From Marsupella aquatica (lineage: Eukaryota; Marchantiophyta), in contig OZ316892.1 of the NCBI GenBank assembly GCA_973895155.1, forward strand, positions 8,618,001 to 8,682,000: a stretch of 64,000 bases of DNA, written 5' to 3'. The position numbers were made by a program, and so were the translations under genes. Positions within the stretch are counted from its first letter, which is position 1; each line of letters starts with the position of its first letter. The notes below the pieces were generated by a model that was not told the DNA's origin, did no database searches, and saw only the letters and a program-made list of their open reading frames with translations. Of this stretch, positions 1 through 11,984 are shown piece after piece.

Positions 1-2
1 TG

Positions 3-216
3 CATTACTCACAGTTATTGACATCATTGCGTCAGATCTCATTGCAGTGCATATTCTCAATTTAGTTTTTATTTATGCACGACTACTGTAGTTCTCATTG
101 AGTTACATGCTTTCATTACTCACAGTTACTGTTATCATTGAGTCAGATCTCATTGGAGTGCATATTCTCAATTTAGTTTTTATTTACGCACGACTAGTTC
201 TCATTGAGTTACATGC
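3..216. repeat. Two-copy tandem repeat, 111-bp period
   Basis: Two near-identical units begin at 3 and 114 (both start CATTACTCACAGTTA). They share the block ending GTGCATATTCTCAATTTAG and a common tail GTTCTCATTGAGTTACATGC. The second unit is a few bases shorter near its end. No coding potential is apparent. Confidence 0.8.
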
Positions 217-2110
217 CATTCATCGCATTGCGTCTTCCTTCTATCGTATTGCGTCTTCCTTCCAATTATTAAATCTTTCTCAAAGCATAGTGTAAAACTG
301 ACATTTGAGTACAAAATGAATGTAGTCACTTACCTTGGGACTTGTATTTCACTGACGGCATTTCACCTTCCGACAAGTTTTTCTTTGCAGCATGCCAAGG
401 TTTGATCATTCATTCGACGCCCTGCCAACATATGACGCAGTCGCTGTCAACTAAGTGTTTGGGCCTGGCTACATACATTTCGTATCATTCCTGGCACTGG
501 CAAGTGATGCCAAAGATCTCACTGCCATATCCAGGAGACCTCCGTGCCAAGGTCGACTACTGCACATAACATTCGTGCTACAGTGGTAAGACAGAGGACA
601 GGCTATTGCTTTCACGCGCATGCATAAAAGAGTACCTTGGGATTCCTGTGTAACCCTAAAGGGTAGTCAGGAAAGTCAGGAACTGACAGGGCGGGCACGG
701 GCAGCAAGAAAAAATAACCTGGCCTGAAAAGTGACCAGGAGGTGCTGTCTGGAAGGGGAAACACGGTGGGCTCTTCCGGTGAGTTGTGGGGGAGAATCGA
801 GGCATATTAAATGCTTTAGCAGGGACTCGTATCCGTGAATATTACAAGGGCTAGTGGACAGGATGCATGGGAATTTGGGACGGGCAGAGAATGGGCAGAG
901 AACGGCCCAATAAGACTAAGAAGCTTTAGCTAGGTGTTGATTTAACTCAATATGATCAGTTTTACACACATAGATCTCATCTCCTGGTCTCCAAGTATAT
1001 TTTTCTTTTGTCAAGCCGACTTATGATAAAGGAGTTGTGAATTTTTTTAAGTGGTGTCTGGTAGCATTACTAACTATGGAACACCTGGCTTTTCCCTGTC
1101 ACCCCCTTATTCTCCCTAGAGACAAACAGATCAAGGGAAGGAACTACAGTATTTTATGTTTAAGACCCTCACTAGCTCAAGAATTACACTGGAGAGCAAA
1201 CTGGGTTAAGAAAACACTACTGTCATCTTGGAAATTAGTAGCTCTCTTGAAAGTTGATGATCTTTGGCTCATTGGAAATTGGAAGGGACTTTCTACTCGA
1301 GTGAACTGATTTGATGGAATAGTTTGGGGAATATGGAAAGGGGAATATTTATGGTTTATTTAACCTTAGAAACCTTAAACCTGTTAGGATTAACTCTAGT
1401 CTTGGTCTAACTTTAGCTTAGTTAGGCTAATCACCATTAGTGTGTTAATGGTGATTAGTGCCTAGGATATAGATGTGCTAGGAGGAGCTCCTTTTGGAGA
1501 CTCTTGCTCATTCTTATGGAGTAACTTGGAGAGAGAGGAGAGCTTATGCTATGGATACTTGGTGTGGCCAATATGCCTAGAGTTGTACTAAAGTTCTTGT
1601 GTATTTCTTGTGGAAGTAGTCTCAAGGAGGTGAACCATGTATCTCTCGTATCAGTGCATTGTTTGCTGATTGCTTAAGTTCTCATGTGTATATTGCCGAT
1701 GCTTTTCCTAATAAACCATGGTTAAGTTGGGCTCCAATTAACCTAACCAGGTGCTAGAATGAAGTACCAACATCCCACTCCCACCCCTTGGTCCCAAACT
1801 ACACTTCCATCCACAAATAACTGGTCAATTTCAAGACTTTCAGATTCATTGCAATTGTCCATTTTTAGTGTCCCCTATGCTTTGGTTTGATATGATTGAG
1901 AGCACTTGTACACTAAATCTTCCTATTCTAAATGGACTTGAATGGATTACCCAAAATGCTTGTATGTACAGTGTAGTTCTGGCCAAATTAAAGTTTAGAC
2001 CACCTCTTTAGGCCATATTTGGGAAGAACCTCTCAACTCTTCTCATTCTATCACTAGAGTATTAAATGCACTATCTGATCAGCTATTATGAAACACAAAT
2101 GAACAGCCAA
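217..2110. other. Stretch without a recognised gene
   Basis: Short open frames occur (for example 1037-1309 on the plus strand), but none has recognisable motifs, good splice sites or a clear codon pattern. The sequence looks like unique or old-repeat intergenic DNA. Confidence 0.4.
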
Positions 2111-2119
2111 TGTTTGTCC

Positions 2120-2580
2120 TGTCATTCTTGTAAAACCCACCAAGTTCTACCCCACCGTACAAAATCCCTTTGCAATAATTTGTCCTCTCTTTCTTTGTAA
2201 AAGCCTGCCCAAATTGTGCCCCGCCTAAATTGTGCCCCACCATATATGACCCCTTCCCAACAATGTGAAAGAAACAACAGTAAATTGTTATTCCCCTCCC
2301 CACCCCCACAGAGGCTTCCTCTCTTTCTTGTAAAGGCCCCCTGAAATTGTACCCCACCATATATGATCCCTTCTCAACCATGTGAGAAAATAACAGTAAA
2401 TTGAACGCCACCCCCGACCCCACCAAACTTCCTCCCTGTCTTCTAAAGGCCCCATGAATTGTACCCCACCAAACTTCCTCCCTTTCTTGTAAAGCCCCCA
2501 TGAACTGAATTGTACCCCACCATATAAGATCCCTTCCCAACATTGTGAAAAACCAACAGTAAATTGTACCCAACCAGACT
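2120..2580. repeat. Degenerate minisatellite
   Basis: The block TTGTACCCCACCATATATGA, then CCCTTCCCAACA, then an AACAGTAAATTG-type box recurs about four to five times with variable CCTCCCTTTCTTGTAAAG spacers. Because the unit lacks frequent minus-strand stops it creates several overlapping minus-strand ORFs rich in 'GTIYCWF'-type repeats. These are artefacts of the repeat, not a gene. Confidence 0.7.
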
Positions 2581-2708
2581 TCTCTCGACGAACAAGACAG
2601 TCATGTCTCTTTGTCGTAGAGATTCTTTCTCGAAAGATTGCACAGATTAATGGGTCCACATTCAATTTGCGGCACATTCGCAAACGAGAAACAGAGTGCG
2701 TCAATCAT

Positions 2709-3232
2709 CTATGCCCTGCTCGCCATGCTTCTTCTCTCGATGAGCCACAGTGGCGAAAGAAACCAAGCTTTGTGCAGCGCTGGTAGTAACCGTAAATTAG
2801 AGAGCCCACAAGTGTTGGAGTTTCGAAGCGAGACTTGTTGAGGCCGATCAATCTGGTTTGGCTCTCCTTCTTTCGACGAGGAACAAATGTTTTCTGGCGG
2901 AGCACTCATCGTCATATTTTGAAGGTCTTCCACATCTTTACAGAGAGGGAGACGGAGAGAGAGAGAGACAGACAGACAGACGCACTGCTGCTGCGTACTG
3001 ATCTGGTCTTACTGATCTGGTCTGAGCTCTGATTCATTAGAATGTGGCGCAGCTTGGATTGGAGTTTCTCCTGCAGCACGACGGCACTGGACACTGTCTG
3101 TCTGGCGCAGAGAACGGTTTCGTCAAAGATAGAGGAGGAGGAGGACGACGGAGAATTGAGGTCAACAATATTAGGGTTTAGCAGTTTTCTGCAGGATTTC
3201 AGGGTCGAGGAGGAATAGTAGGCGTTCATCAT
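2709..3232 (-). CDS. Small two-exon protein of unknown function, divergent to the SR-like gene
   Basis: I do not recognise the family. Exon 1 (3232 down to 3013) starts ATGATG and ends at a good donor (ATCA|GTAAGA). Exon 2 (2893 down to 2709) follows an acceptor CCAG| and ends at TAG. The two exons join in phase (220 + 185 nt = 135 codons) to give 134 aa. The protein has a Ser-rich stretch near residue 30, then a helical segment with FDETVLCARQTVSSAVVLQ, and a Leu/Trp-rich C-terminus. Its start lies 157 bp from the start of the plus-strand gene at 3390, which suggests a shared bidirectional promoter. The minus frame is open upstream to 3778, so the start is a choice. Support is phase-consistent splicing only. 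Confidence 0.45.
2945..2982. repeat. GA/GACA microsatellite
   Basis: A purine run of GAGAGAGA followed by three GACA units lies in the predicted intron of the small minus-strand gene. Confidence 0.8.
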
Positions 3233-3389
3233 CGGCACATTGGGAGGGAAGAGGATGATGCTGAGCAAGTTGGTTTCAGATTGAGGTGGACGATAACGTT
3301 TGGAAGTAAAATTACAACAACGAAGGGGCTTTTGTGAGTAATTGCTGGAATAATTACAATTTGGGTATTTCGGCATTCGAGGCTCACTC
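3233..3389. promoter_or_regulatory. Putative bidirectional promoter / shared 5' UTR region
   Basis: This 157-bp gap separates the divergent start codons at 3232 (minus) and 3390 (plus). I see no clear TATA box; the region is AT-leaning in the middle (AATTACAACAA, TAATTACAAT). The assignment rests only on the two gene models. Confidence 0.35.
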
Positions 3390-6300
3390 ATGAGAGAGAG
3401 GGATAAGCGCTGCGATTCCGGGAGCGAGACGGATGCTGCGAGTGCGTCGTCGTCCTCTCCCTCCTCTTCTTCACGTTCGTCTTGTTCTAGTTCATCCTCT
3501 GAATACTCCGCTAGGGAGGGCAACAGTGCAAGGAGACATGGCAGGTCGAAGAGAAAGCGGTCCATTTCGACGAGTCGAGTGAGGGACGACGCCGAGCCTT
3601 CGTCTTCGTCGTCCGGTTCTTCAGATACTGACGTCAAACGCCGGTACTGGACTCTCTTTCCGCCCTCTCTGGGGTTCTTGAGATGCTCTTGCCTTGGTCT
3701 CTCAATGTATGCATCCTCCTGCTTGGGCATTAGTTCCACTCGTCCGTTTACATGGCATGTTTCATTTCCCTTCCTCACTCACAGTTGGCATCTTAATTTT
3801 TTAGTACTCCAATTGAGGATCAATTGACTTCAAAATCTCCAATTTCTATAGTCTGTTTGGTCGTCTGTATTCTTCCTCCCACTCAGGCATTTCTTCCAGG
3901 TGTCCGTTTCCTTTATTATGTTTCATTTTATTACCTCTGCCATTGTTTCCATCGAATTCGTTCTACCCAAATCGAGATTATTTTCTGTACGTCAAAATCA
4001 ATATAGCTATTTATCTGGATGGGCTTCTTCGGCTGTCTGGCTGTCTGTATCCCTATTTCCTCTTAAGCATTACTTCCAATCGCCCTTCTACTAGACTGGT
4101 TTCATTCCTCGACGTCTGGCACTTCAGCCGTTGTCTTCTTTCGTTCCCTTAGCTCCAAATTGGGGATCTGTGGACTCATAAGCAACGTGGTCACTCTTGC
4201 AATCAGAATTGGTTATGGTCTGACTGGCATAGCAGTTCTTGAAAGAGCAACGCAGTAAATTTCTAGCCATATCTGTTGTTTGTTTCAATGTCATACTGTG
4301 CACATCGTTCGATTTGCTCTTATCATAAATATGTGAAATTCGGGCTATTTAAGTTTAGGCATGAATTGTTTGACAAGAAAGAACTTGAAGAGGAGCTTCA
4401 GCAGGATTGCTTGGTCATATATGGAAACGGTCTTTGTAGCTGAATCACTCTTATTTCGACTTATGACAGGAAGTCCAGGTCGACACGTGGGAAGGAGAGG
4501 AGATCTAGGAGTCACAGAAGGGTCAGAACTGACCGGGAGAAGGAAAAGAAGAGAGAAAGAAAGCGACGGAGCAGCAAGGGCAGTGACGAGAAGCATGGGA
4601 GAAAGGAGAAACACAAGAGAAAAGACAAGCATGACCGAGAGAGACGAAAGAGGAATGTGACGGATGTAGACTCTGTTGCCACAGTCAAGGATGATGATGT
4701 TCCTGTTGTGCAATTCGGAGCTAAGTCTACTCTGCAGGTGCTTTCTCTTAACAACTGATCTTTGAACATAAGTTTTGTACGTGATGTAACACCCATGCCA
4801 GACGACAGTTTCCTTGCGTTCGTATATTATTTTGTGAAAATTGACTGAGAATTTAGTGGACCATTCTGGAAACATTTTGACAATTAGGCGATGAACGAGG
4901 CTCAGCTGCAGCAGAAAGAAGTTGTTCGGCGAAATGTTGAAATGGCACAGGTTTTGTTCCATTTCCTCACTGATTCCACTCAACGTTTGTATTGGTATGA
5001 ATAAGAATAGCACTTTTCCGATATTGAGTGGACAAGCCACCTATGGATCATGCACTGTAGATAATCTAAGATAAACACAAAAGCAGATCGTGTATTCATG
5101 GGCTTAATGTATTGGATAGTCGTTTGGCTTTTTTGGGCGCCTTTTTGTTTTGTTTTGTCTCGACGACTTAAAACTCTCAAATATTTACAGGCTAGACTGG
5201 CAAGTGGAGAACTTCAAAGAATGAAGCATGAGCAAATGGAGATGCAGCGATTGTACGGGACAGTTGACTGGAGGTTCGTTCAACAAGACTGTCTGCTGTG
5301 GTGTTTGATTCAATGATGTTATGAGTCATGCAACTATGTAACAGAATGGCAGAGTCGATAATGTCACCCCGATGATACTCCGACAAGTATACCAAATTGC
5401 CATCATTTCACTAAAATTCAGTAGGGTAGTCTCGGAGGGATCCCTGGTATGTCTACAAGAGAAATGGCATGTGAAGTCCGTGTAAGGGTGCTTGGAATTA
5501 TCAGCTGAATTCTCAGGATAGGCTACTGATTATGGTATTGGTTTTGCACATGAGAAGAGAAAAGAAGAAGCTGCGAGCAGAAAAATCGGTAATACATCCA
5601 TCCTATTGTTTTTATTGTCCCTGGACCGTTAATCTTTCTTTGTGAAATTATTGTTGCTGCCAACGTACTTTCAACACATATTGAGGCCAAAGTTCTTGTG
5701 AACAAACAGGAAAAGTAAAATCAAATTCCGACAATTTCGAATTTATCAGAGGCAGAGTACAAAGTACATAATCGAAGACAGTTGCCAGTAACCAAAGTAG
5801 TTGTATTTTCCAGAAAGTGGCACCTATACACTTGAGAGTTTGTAAGTCGGAGTTCTCTCGTTCTTTTATCTAACTTAAGCTTGACCACTTCGGTACGATG
5901 CAGAGATTAGAGAGGACAATAGCAGCCGGGAAAAAACTTGCAAGTATTGAAGAGCGAGAAAATGCTAGAATGGATGCCTTCCGTGTTGCGGTGATGGTCC
6001 CAGCCAGTCTCCCCTAGTCACATGCATCTGAAGAGTTTGTCTTAACCACATGCTCGCCATGGTTCCATCTCTGTAAATGGCTGTGAATATTCTTACTGTC
6101 TGTTAAGAAGAATATCTTCCAGTGCCGTTTGAGAATTTGTTTAGTGCAATGGTCATGTTGGTTACCAGGGTGTTTGTTACTATGTACATGTGCGTTGGGT
6201 GGTCATTTGTGTTAGGGTTTTGGGTTCTTCCTTTTGCCATACTGAAGGATGAATGTGTGTTTGGTAGCTAGGATTGCCAACAGCCGAAGCACAGCGTCAG

Positions 6301-6435
6301 GCGGAGTGGAGAGCAGAAGCAACACGAGCACTGGCGGAGGCAGCCCTTACTAACAAGGATAATTTGTCACCACCTGTTAGTACTAGAGTGCCCTCCAGGT
6401 CTCGTAAGGTCATTGGGCCACGATTGCCACCCTAA
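3390..6435 (+). CDS. Ser/Arg-rich, coiled-coil nuclear protein (splicing-associated type), 7 exons
   Basis: Exons read as 3390-3643, 4470-4737, 4888-4950, 5191-5273, 5522-5588, 5904-5990 and 6268-6435. All have GT/AG borders, phases agree, and they total 990 nt (329 aa). The N-terminus (1-85) is Ser-rich with acidic spots and an RRHGRSKRKRS basic patch. Exon 2 is an Arg/Lys/Glu-alternating stretch (KEKKREKERR, KHDRERRKR) typical of SR-like nuclear proteins. Exons 3-7 form a charged helical region (MNEAQLQQKEVVRRNVEMAQ; RLERTIAAGKKLASIEERE; AEAQRQAEWRAEATRALAEA) ending in a basic tail GPRLPP. No RRM or other catalytic domain is seen. The fifth exon is the least certain: another frame gives a different peptide, and only this frame keeps phase. 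The nuclear RNA-processing role is inferred from composition. Confidence 0.7.
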
Positions 6436-7215
6436 AAGACATGTGGGCCTCAAAACATCATTACCTCCTTTTTCAGCAGCCCCTTCATTCTCCTGTATGT
6501 CACTGCCAATTGTGGAGCTCCAAAGTGATACGTCTTCTTCATTTGGCTTTAGGGATGTGGTTGCAATATGTTTGTGGCAGTCTTCACTGTCAATTGTCAG
6601 TGCTGACTTCTTTCCAAAATTTTACTTTAGGCAGCTTAGTAAATCAATCTTGTTTGTTCTTTTTGAGTTCTCATCACATTCACCCGAATCATTTGTTGTG
6701 TTTCTTACGAATGGACTGCCAAAGAAAATTACGACTAAATCTATTTTTATCCAAACTATTAACCCACACATTCCTTCCTGTTTCTTTGACTCTACTGTAT
6801 CTGAAATAATGTCATGTTACCGTTGAAGGTACCCCGCCTGCATTCAATGAATTTTGGCTAACACTAAAAGCTTTCAATAAAAGATTCACTTCTATAAATG
6901 ATTTGTATACTGTTCATCTATAGAATGTTGCAAATAAGGAAACGGAATAACCACCAGATGGCTCACCAGTGCAGGTCATTTACCGGTACGCAAAGATTAT
7001 CACATAGCCACCTGTTGTGCCCTTCCAAGTCATTCTATGGTCAAGTCCACCCTGGACCTTGGACAAATAAGTTTCTAAATTTACATTTACTTTAAATAAT
7101 TTTTTACTAGCAGCTCTCATAGTTACGAGTTTCTTTACGTCTAGGTTTAGGGTCTTGTGATCATATAGGCAGAGTGATAATCTCGAAGAGGACTGAAATC
7201 ACTAATCTGTGGTTA
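6436..7215. other. 3' flank of the SR-like gene
   Basis: Probable 3' UTR and intergenic DNA. An AATAAA-type signal (TTCAATAAAAGATTC) occurs near 6875. Overlapping open frames at 6413-6826 have no recognisable features. Confidence 0.4.
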
Positions 7216-7217
7216 CT

Positions 7218-7321
7218 CTTTCCAAATTTCTTGAAACACCCAACTTTGATATACATACGTCTGGTAACACTTTCCAAATTTCTTGAAACACCAAACTTTG
7301 ATATACATACGTCAGTGGACA
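7218..7321. repeat. Two-copy tandem repeat, 52-bp period
   Basis: CTTTCCAAATTTCTTGAAAC through ATATACATACGTC occurs twice in a row, with minor differences. Confidence 0.85.
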
Positions 7322-7559
7322 AGATTTATTACAATTACGAATTAGAAGCGAATCATAGGCAGTAATTTGTTTTCCTTCTTTCATTCTTTCATTCTTTCAA
7401 GTAGTGGTTCATTAGGCATTGGACTCTGGGTACTTTTCTCCTTTCTGTGAGTAGGGGCTAGGCATGGGACTCTGGGTACTTTTCTCCATTCGGTGAGTAG
7501 GGGCAGGCATGGGACTCTGGGTGGCTTCAATGTGTAAACGATCACAATGGCACTCATAA
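7304..7559. repeat. Segmental duplication, left copy
   Basis: Starts TACATACGTCAGTGGAC and ends CACAATGGCACTCATAA. It matches 7694-7941 almost base for base. This copy carries one extra TTCATTCTTTC-type unit and a single difference at AACGATC versus AACCATC. It includes two internal near-repeats of GGGACTCTGGGT. Confidence 0.9.
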
Positions 7560-7638
7560 TCCTGTGCATGCAAATGTGTAAACCATCACAATGGCACTCA
7601 TAATCCTATGATCCTTGTGGGATTATGAGTGAGTTATT

Positions 7639-7694
7639 AAACCCTAAACCCTAAACCCTAAACTAAACCCCTAAACCCTAAACCCTAAACCCCT
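7639..7694. repeat. Interstitial telomere repeat (CCCTAAA)n
   Basis: About eight CCCTAAA/AAACCCT units, some with an extra C or a missing base (ACCCCTAAA, CTAAACTAAA). This is the Arabidopsis-type plant telomere motif. Unique genes lie on both sides, so this is interstitial rather than a chromosome end. It abuts the start of the right copy of the flanking duplication. Confidence 0.9.
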
Positions 7695-7941
7695 ACATAC
7701 GTCAGTGGACAAGATTTATTACAATTACGAATTAGAAGCGAATCATAGGCAGTAATTTGTTTTCCTTCTTTCATTCTTTCAAGTAGTGGTTCATTAGGCA
7801 TTGGACTCTGGGTACTTTTCTCCTTTCTGTGAGTAGGGGCTAGGCATGGGACTCTGGGTACTTTTCTCCATTCGGTGAGTAGGGGCAGGCATGGGACTCT
7901 GGGTGGCTTCAATGTGTAAACCATCACAATGGCACTCATAA
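7694..7941. repeat. Segmental duplication, right copy
   Basis: Near-identical to 7304-7559 and begins directly at the end of the telomere tract (ACCCC|TACATACGTCAG). Confidence 0.9.
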
Positions 7942-7970
7942 GCCATAGTGCCATTGTGATCATTTACACA
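7913..7970. repeat. Imperfect palindrome and ATGGCACTCATAA repeats
   Basis: TGTGTAAACCATCACAATGG... at 7913-7936 pairs with 7947-7970 (24-bp arms, two mismatches, 10-bp loop). Further copies of CACAATGGCACTCATAA and ACCCACAAGGATTATG follow to about 8065, in both orientations. Confidence 0.75.
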
Positions 7971-8556
7971 TTTGCATGCACAGGATACACATTATGAGTG
8001 CCATAAACCCACAAGGATTATGTGTAAATGATCACAATGGCACTCATAAACCCACAAGGATTATGGGTGAAGCCATAGGCAATTTCTTATCTTATTCTTG
8101 TGAGTAGGGATGGACACAGGATTCTGAGCGTCGTTGTTGTGATAGTTTGCGCATCGCAGGCAAGTTCTTGACACTCCACAAATTGGAATGTGCGGTAGAG
8201 CTCAAACGAACTCTCTAAATGCGCAAGGTCATGAGATTCCACCTAGGTAATTGGGATTGGGCGAGGACAAGGTAAATTTTCCGGAGTACGTGTAACATCA
8301 ACAAGTATGATATCAATAATGATACAAGAGAAACAAGTATGATATCAGTTTGGGCTAATAAATCAACGCCCTAGTACAATTCAGCAAGTTTTTGGGCTAG
8401 CCCCCATATCCAGCTACAGACGTACACAATGGAAGTGCCACTTAAGCTAGCCTCATATTAGATAACACCCTCTGACAACGAAGTTAGCTTACAATTTTGT
8501 ATTAACTTTTACGATACCTTAATTCAGGGGCTGGCTTGCTCAAGCAAAACTCACAC

Positions 8557-11500
8557 TCAGGTAACCTGAGTTACATTCACTTTCGGCATCATCTTCGATG
8601 TATCCTGCAACCACGGCAGGCCAAACGAGGCACATTGCTCTAGGGAGGCTGCCCAAGGTATATCCACAATCGGCCCTAAGGTTATCCGCCAAAGATCTAA
8701 CAAAATGGTAACGAGCATAGCTGCTCCCAGTGAGTCAATTGCCGTCTGACTTAGTGTCCATGGTCGTTGGGGATTCGCGTCTAGCCTGCATAAGGAACAA
8801 CAAACAGGGTTAGCCCCAAAAATCACCCCTGCAACTCCTGAGACATAGAAGCCAGCATTTTAGCACACAAACAAATACAACTTAAAAAACTCGGGATTAC
8901 TGAGTGTCGAGACACTTTTTCTAGGTAAAGTAGTTTCAACCTAGGGTGAGTTTCCGGCACTCGTCATGTCCACAAAACAGAGGGGCATGCAGACAACAGA
9001 TGAGTCATGCACTGGACCTCTAGGCTGAGTGAAATAAAGCAAACACCAGATGGAAATCCGCCAAGATGCCAGTGAGCTTTTTGGATATCAGCCATATCTT
9101 TGCTAGACAACAAGAAAAGAAACAGAGGTAATATCCCAGGACTGTAACTCCGTGGCTTGCTAAAACTACCAGAGGCTTGCTAAAAATGCCGTGCATAGCT
9201 GAGTTGTTGAAACTCATTCCTCACACTAAGTTTGGGAAAACTAGTCTCAAATGAGGAGTCATGTCCACATAATATTGGCGGGTAAGACAACTGAGGGAGT
9301 CATACTGAAGATCCTCTAGGCTGAGTGAAGTAAAGACGGTATATCCGGCACTCATCATGTCTACACACCATTAGCATGTAGACGACCGAGGAATCATGCC
9401 ATGCATTCTCTAGGCCGAGTGAAATAAAGCACACCAGACCAAAATCTGCCAAGACGCCGGTGAGCTTTTTGGATATCGGCCATCCTAGTGACTGTTTGGA
9501 AAGAGAGCTGCTGCAAAAGTCCTCTGGAAAGGCATGACCGAAAGGAACTCTCTAATTCTTACAACCAAGATGGTGCATTATACAATCATATCATTTTGCC
9601 CTTGCAATGGAGCATGCATTTACGGAGTTTGCACTCGGTAGAGGTGACCCACCTGTAAAACATGGGGAAACTCACGAAGAAGTAAATGGCATAGAAGAAC
9701 GACCCATATTTGTACATAGCTCCCCTGTCCACCATTTCGTAGTATGGAAACTGGGCACCACATTCCATAGCACAAAGTCTTAATATAGTTCTGACCAACC
9801 GACTCTAAAAATTACAAATAAATCGCAACACTAAGAGAAAGTACCAAGAAAGTGAATGATCAACAGCTTACGTAAGCAATTGTGACGGCCTCCACGAAGG
9901 CAGTCACGATGGACAAGACAAATATCCACACAGCTTCAATCAAAATCCTTGCAAACACACTGTGGATGTCTGAAATTGCATGTCGGAGCCGTCGGATTGT
10001 AAAATTAGAGATCATGTGATAGAACAAGAAGTAAGAGTGTGTGAGGAGGAACGTTGTCAGGGGTACCTACAAACCACCACACCAGTTTTCACAAAATTGA
10101 AACAATCAGCAATCTGCTTCTTCTCACTAGCAATCATGAGTGGGAAAGAGAAACTCCGGCCCATTTAGACTACCTTCTCCAGATCAATCACCGACACAGC
10201 GGAAGGACCTACTCCCTACCTTAAGGAGATGTCGGACATTTGCTGAACAATGCAAAGAGAATATCTTCTTTAAAACAATACAAAAGCAGGGGTACATTTA
10301 TAGTTTTGAAGTCGTGAAATTCCAAATCCTCACATGATTCAGCTTATAGGACGGAAATGAGTATGTCGCACCCAGGACTGTGTAGAAGTAGTGGGTCCAG
10401 AAGTAATTTCCCACATATCCAAAAATGAATATCCACAAATTAGCCTGCACCACCCACAACGAAGCTCAATAAAACGGTCGCATTCAGGTCGCTCTTGTTA
10501 AGCCGTTCCATTCACAGAAAAACTATCGCACGGGACCACTGGACAAGTCAGGTGAAGGAGTGCGAAAGGGACTAAAATTTAAGGGTGATAGAGATGCGGA
10601 TGTACCTTCACCCAGTATCGTTTGTAAAATGGCTTCTTTGCATCTTCCTACACTCCACACTGCGGCATGTCAGTCCAAACGCTTTGTACAAGGTCCGTGC
10701 AGGTTATCATGAGTAAGACAAAAGATAATAGTTCCGTCAGAGAATTGAGGGAAACCCAGGTTAGTAGACAGGACATACCTTCCCAACGAAGAAAATGGGC
10801 AGTGTGAATGTTGGCACTGCACAAATCAGCCCTAATACCAGGTACTCCAGCTCTTGAAATTTCTGTAGGAATGACCAACGGATATAATTGTAGAAGGCAA
10901 CGTCAGTCAGACCTAAATGTCACTATCCAAGGCACGATCATGACCCCTCTGCAGTGTAAAGATACTTGACATGTTATAGATGTTCCCACTAACCTTGGCC
11001 CCGCACATATAGGTCAACTGCAGACAACCGGCTTTCTAACTTTTCTTTAAGTTGCGTAAACTTTGAGATGTATTCTCGTGTTACGTGACTCGGATCATTG
11101 AGGCGAAGCCCTAGAGAGTCAGAAGAAAACAAGAACTTCCTGTGAGAGCAACCGAACACCGTATTTACACACGAAAGTGCAACAGGTTGCCTGAGAGACT
11201 GCTCTCGGCTGAAACCGATCCGAGTTGACGAAGTCCTACTTCAGGACACTGCGAGCAGTCTGATTCGAGAATCTATAAATGGAAGACACACATTTCCGAA
11301 ACTCCTACACATTCTGTCCGATGATGCAACCTTCTAACAACCTTGTAACAAGCTGTCTCGAAAGGGGAAAAAACAAATTGCACAATAACTTAGCAGGGGA
11401 AGAACGGGTGCCACTCTCACCTCATAGAGTTGAAGGGGGACCACGACACAAAGGCAAAGAACTATCCAGAACGGACTGTACGCCAAAAAGAACAGCTCCC

Positions 11501-11969
11501 CCCATCTCTGGCTGAGATTAGGGGCCAGCCACGGGGCCAGCCACGGACTAGCCGGTCCCATTTCCTTCTTTCCATCTGCCAGGGCATCAGAACATCACTC
11601 AACATCGAGAGCCAGAATACTGCTGACGCAGGTCTCAAACATCTCGGAAGAAACACTCCTTTCACGACAGATCCCATGACTGGAAAGCCCAAAGAGTACC
11701 CGAGGCTACAAGACATTCGTTTACTGGGCCTGACTACGACGAACGACGAACAAGGGAGCGACAAGCTTTTCGAGTCAAGTGGAAAACGAAGATCAACACT
11801 GGAACGGCAGATATACTGTCGAAAGAGTGCACAATATACAACGGCAAGAAAGGATTCAAATGCACCCTAGCTTTCTTCGGTCTCGAGAAGAGTAATGACC
11901 TAACTCTTTGGGTTTCATTTCCACCTTCTTTGGCCCTCTCTTCTTGACGGAACTCTTCTCTTCCGCCAT
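8557..11969 (-). CDS. CPI1: Cycloeucalenol cycloisomerase (cyclopropyl sterol isomerase), 8 exons
   Basis: Opens the 9,19-cyclopropane ring of cycloeucalenol to give obtusifoliol, a plant-specific sterol step on ER membranes. Exons, in order: 11969-11900, 11575-11421, 10862-10779, 10647-10606, 10444-10334, 10066-9872, 9750-9653, 8785-8557. All have GT/AG borders and consistent phases, total 984 nt, 327 aa. Family signatures run in the right order: WLAPNLSQRWGELFF, the hydrophobic LEYLVLGLICAVP segment, FYKRYWVK, GNYFWTHYF, LTTFLLTHSYFLFYH, FPYYEMVDRGAMYKYG, AIYFFVSFPMFYR, DSLGAAMLVTILLDLWR, GPIV and FGLPWL near the C-terminus. Several membrane segments are evident. The first exon adds a Lys-rich leader (MAEEKSSVKKRG...) and the C-terminus is extended by about 15 residues compared with my memory of the ~280-aa Arabidopsis protein. 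No stop or frameshift is seen, so it is probably functional. Confidence 0.93.
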
Positions 11970-11984
11970 CGTCGATGAACTGCA

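Noticed and set aside
2079-2704. Overlapping minus-strand ORFs with repeated YMVGYN-type peptide
   Set aside because: Produced by the minisatellite at 2120-2580; three frames are open at once and there is no start or splice support.
2912-3778. 288-codon minus-strand ORF with acidic tract
   Set aside because: Its upstream half is the antisense of the Ser/Arg-rich plus-strand exon, whose composition mirrors into Glu/Asp runs. Only the part below 3232 fits a spliced gene.
7639-7694. Chromosome end
   Set aside because: Unique genes lie on both sides and the tract is only about 56 bp, so it is interstitial.
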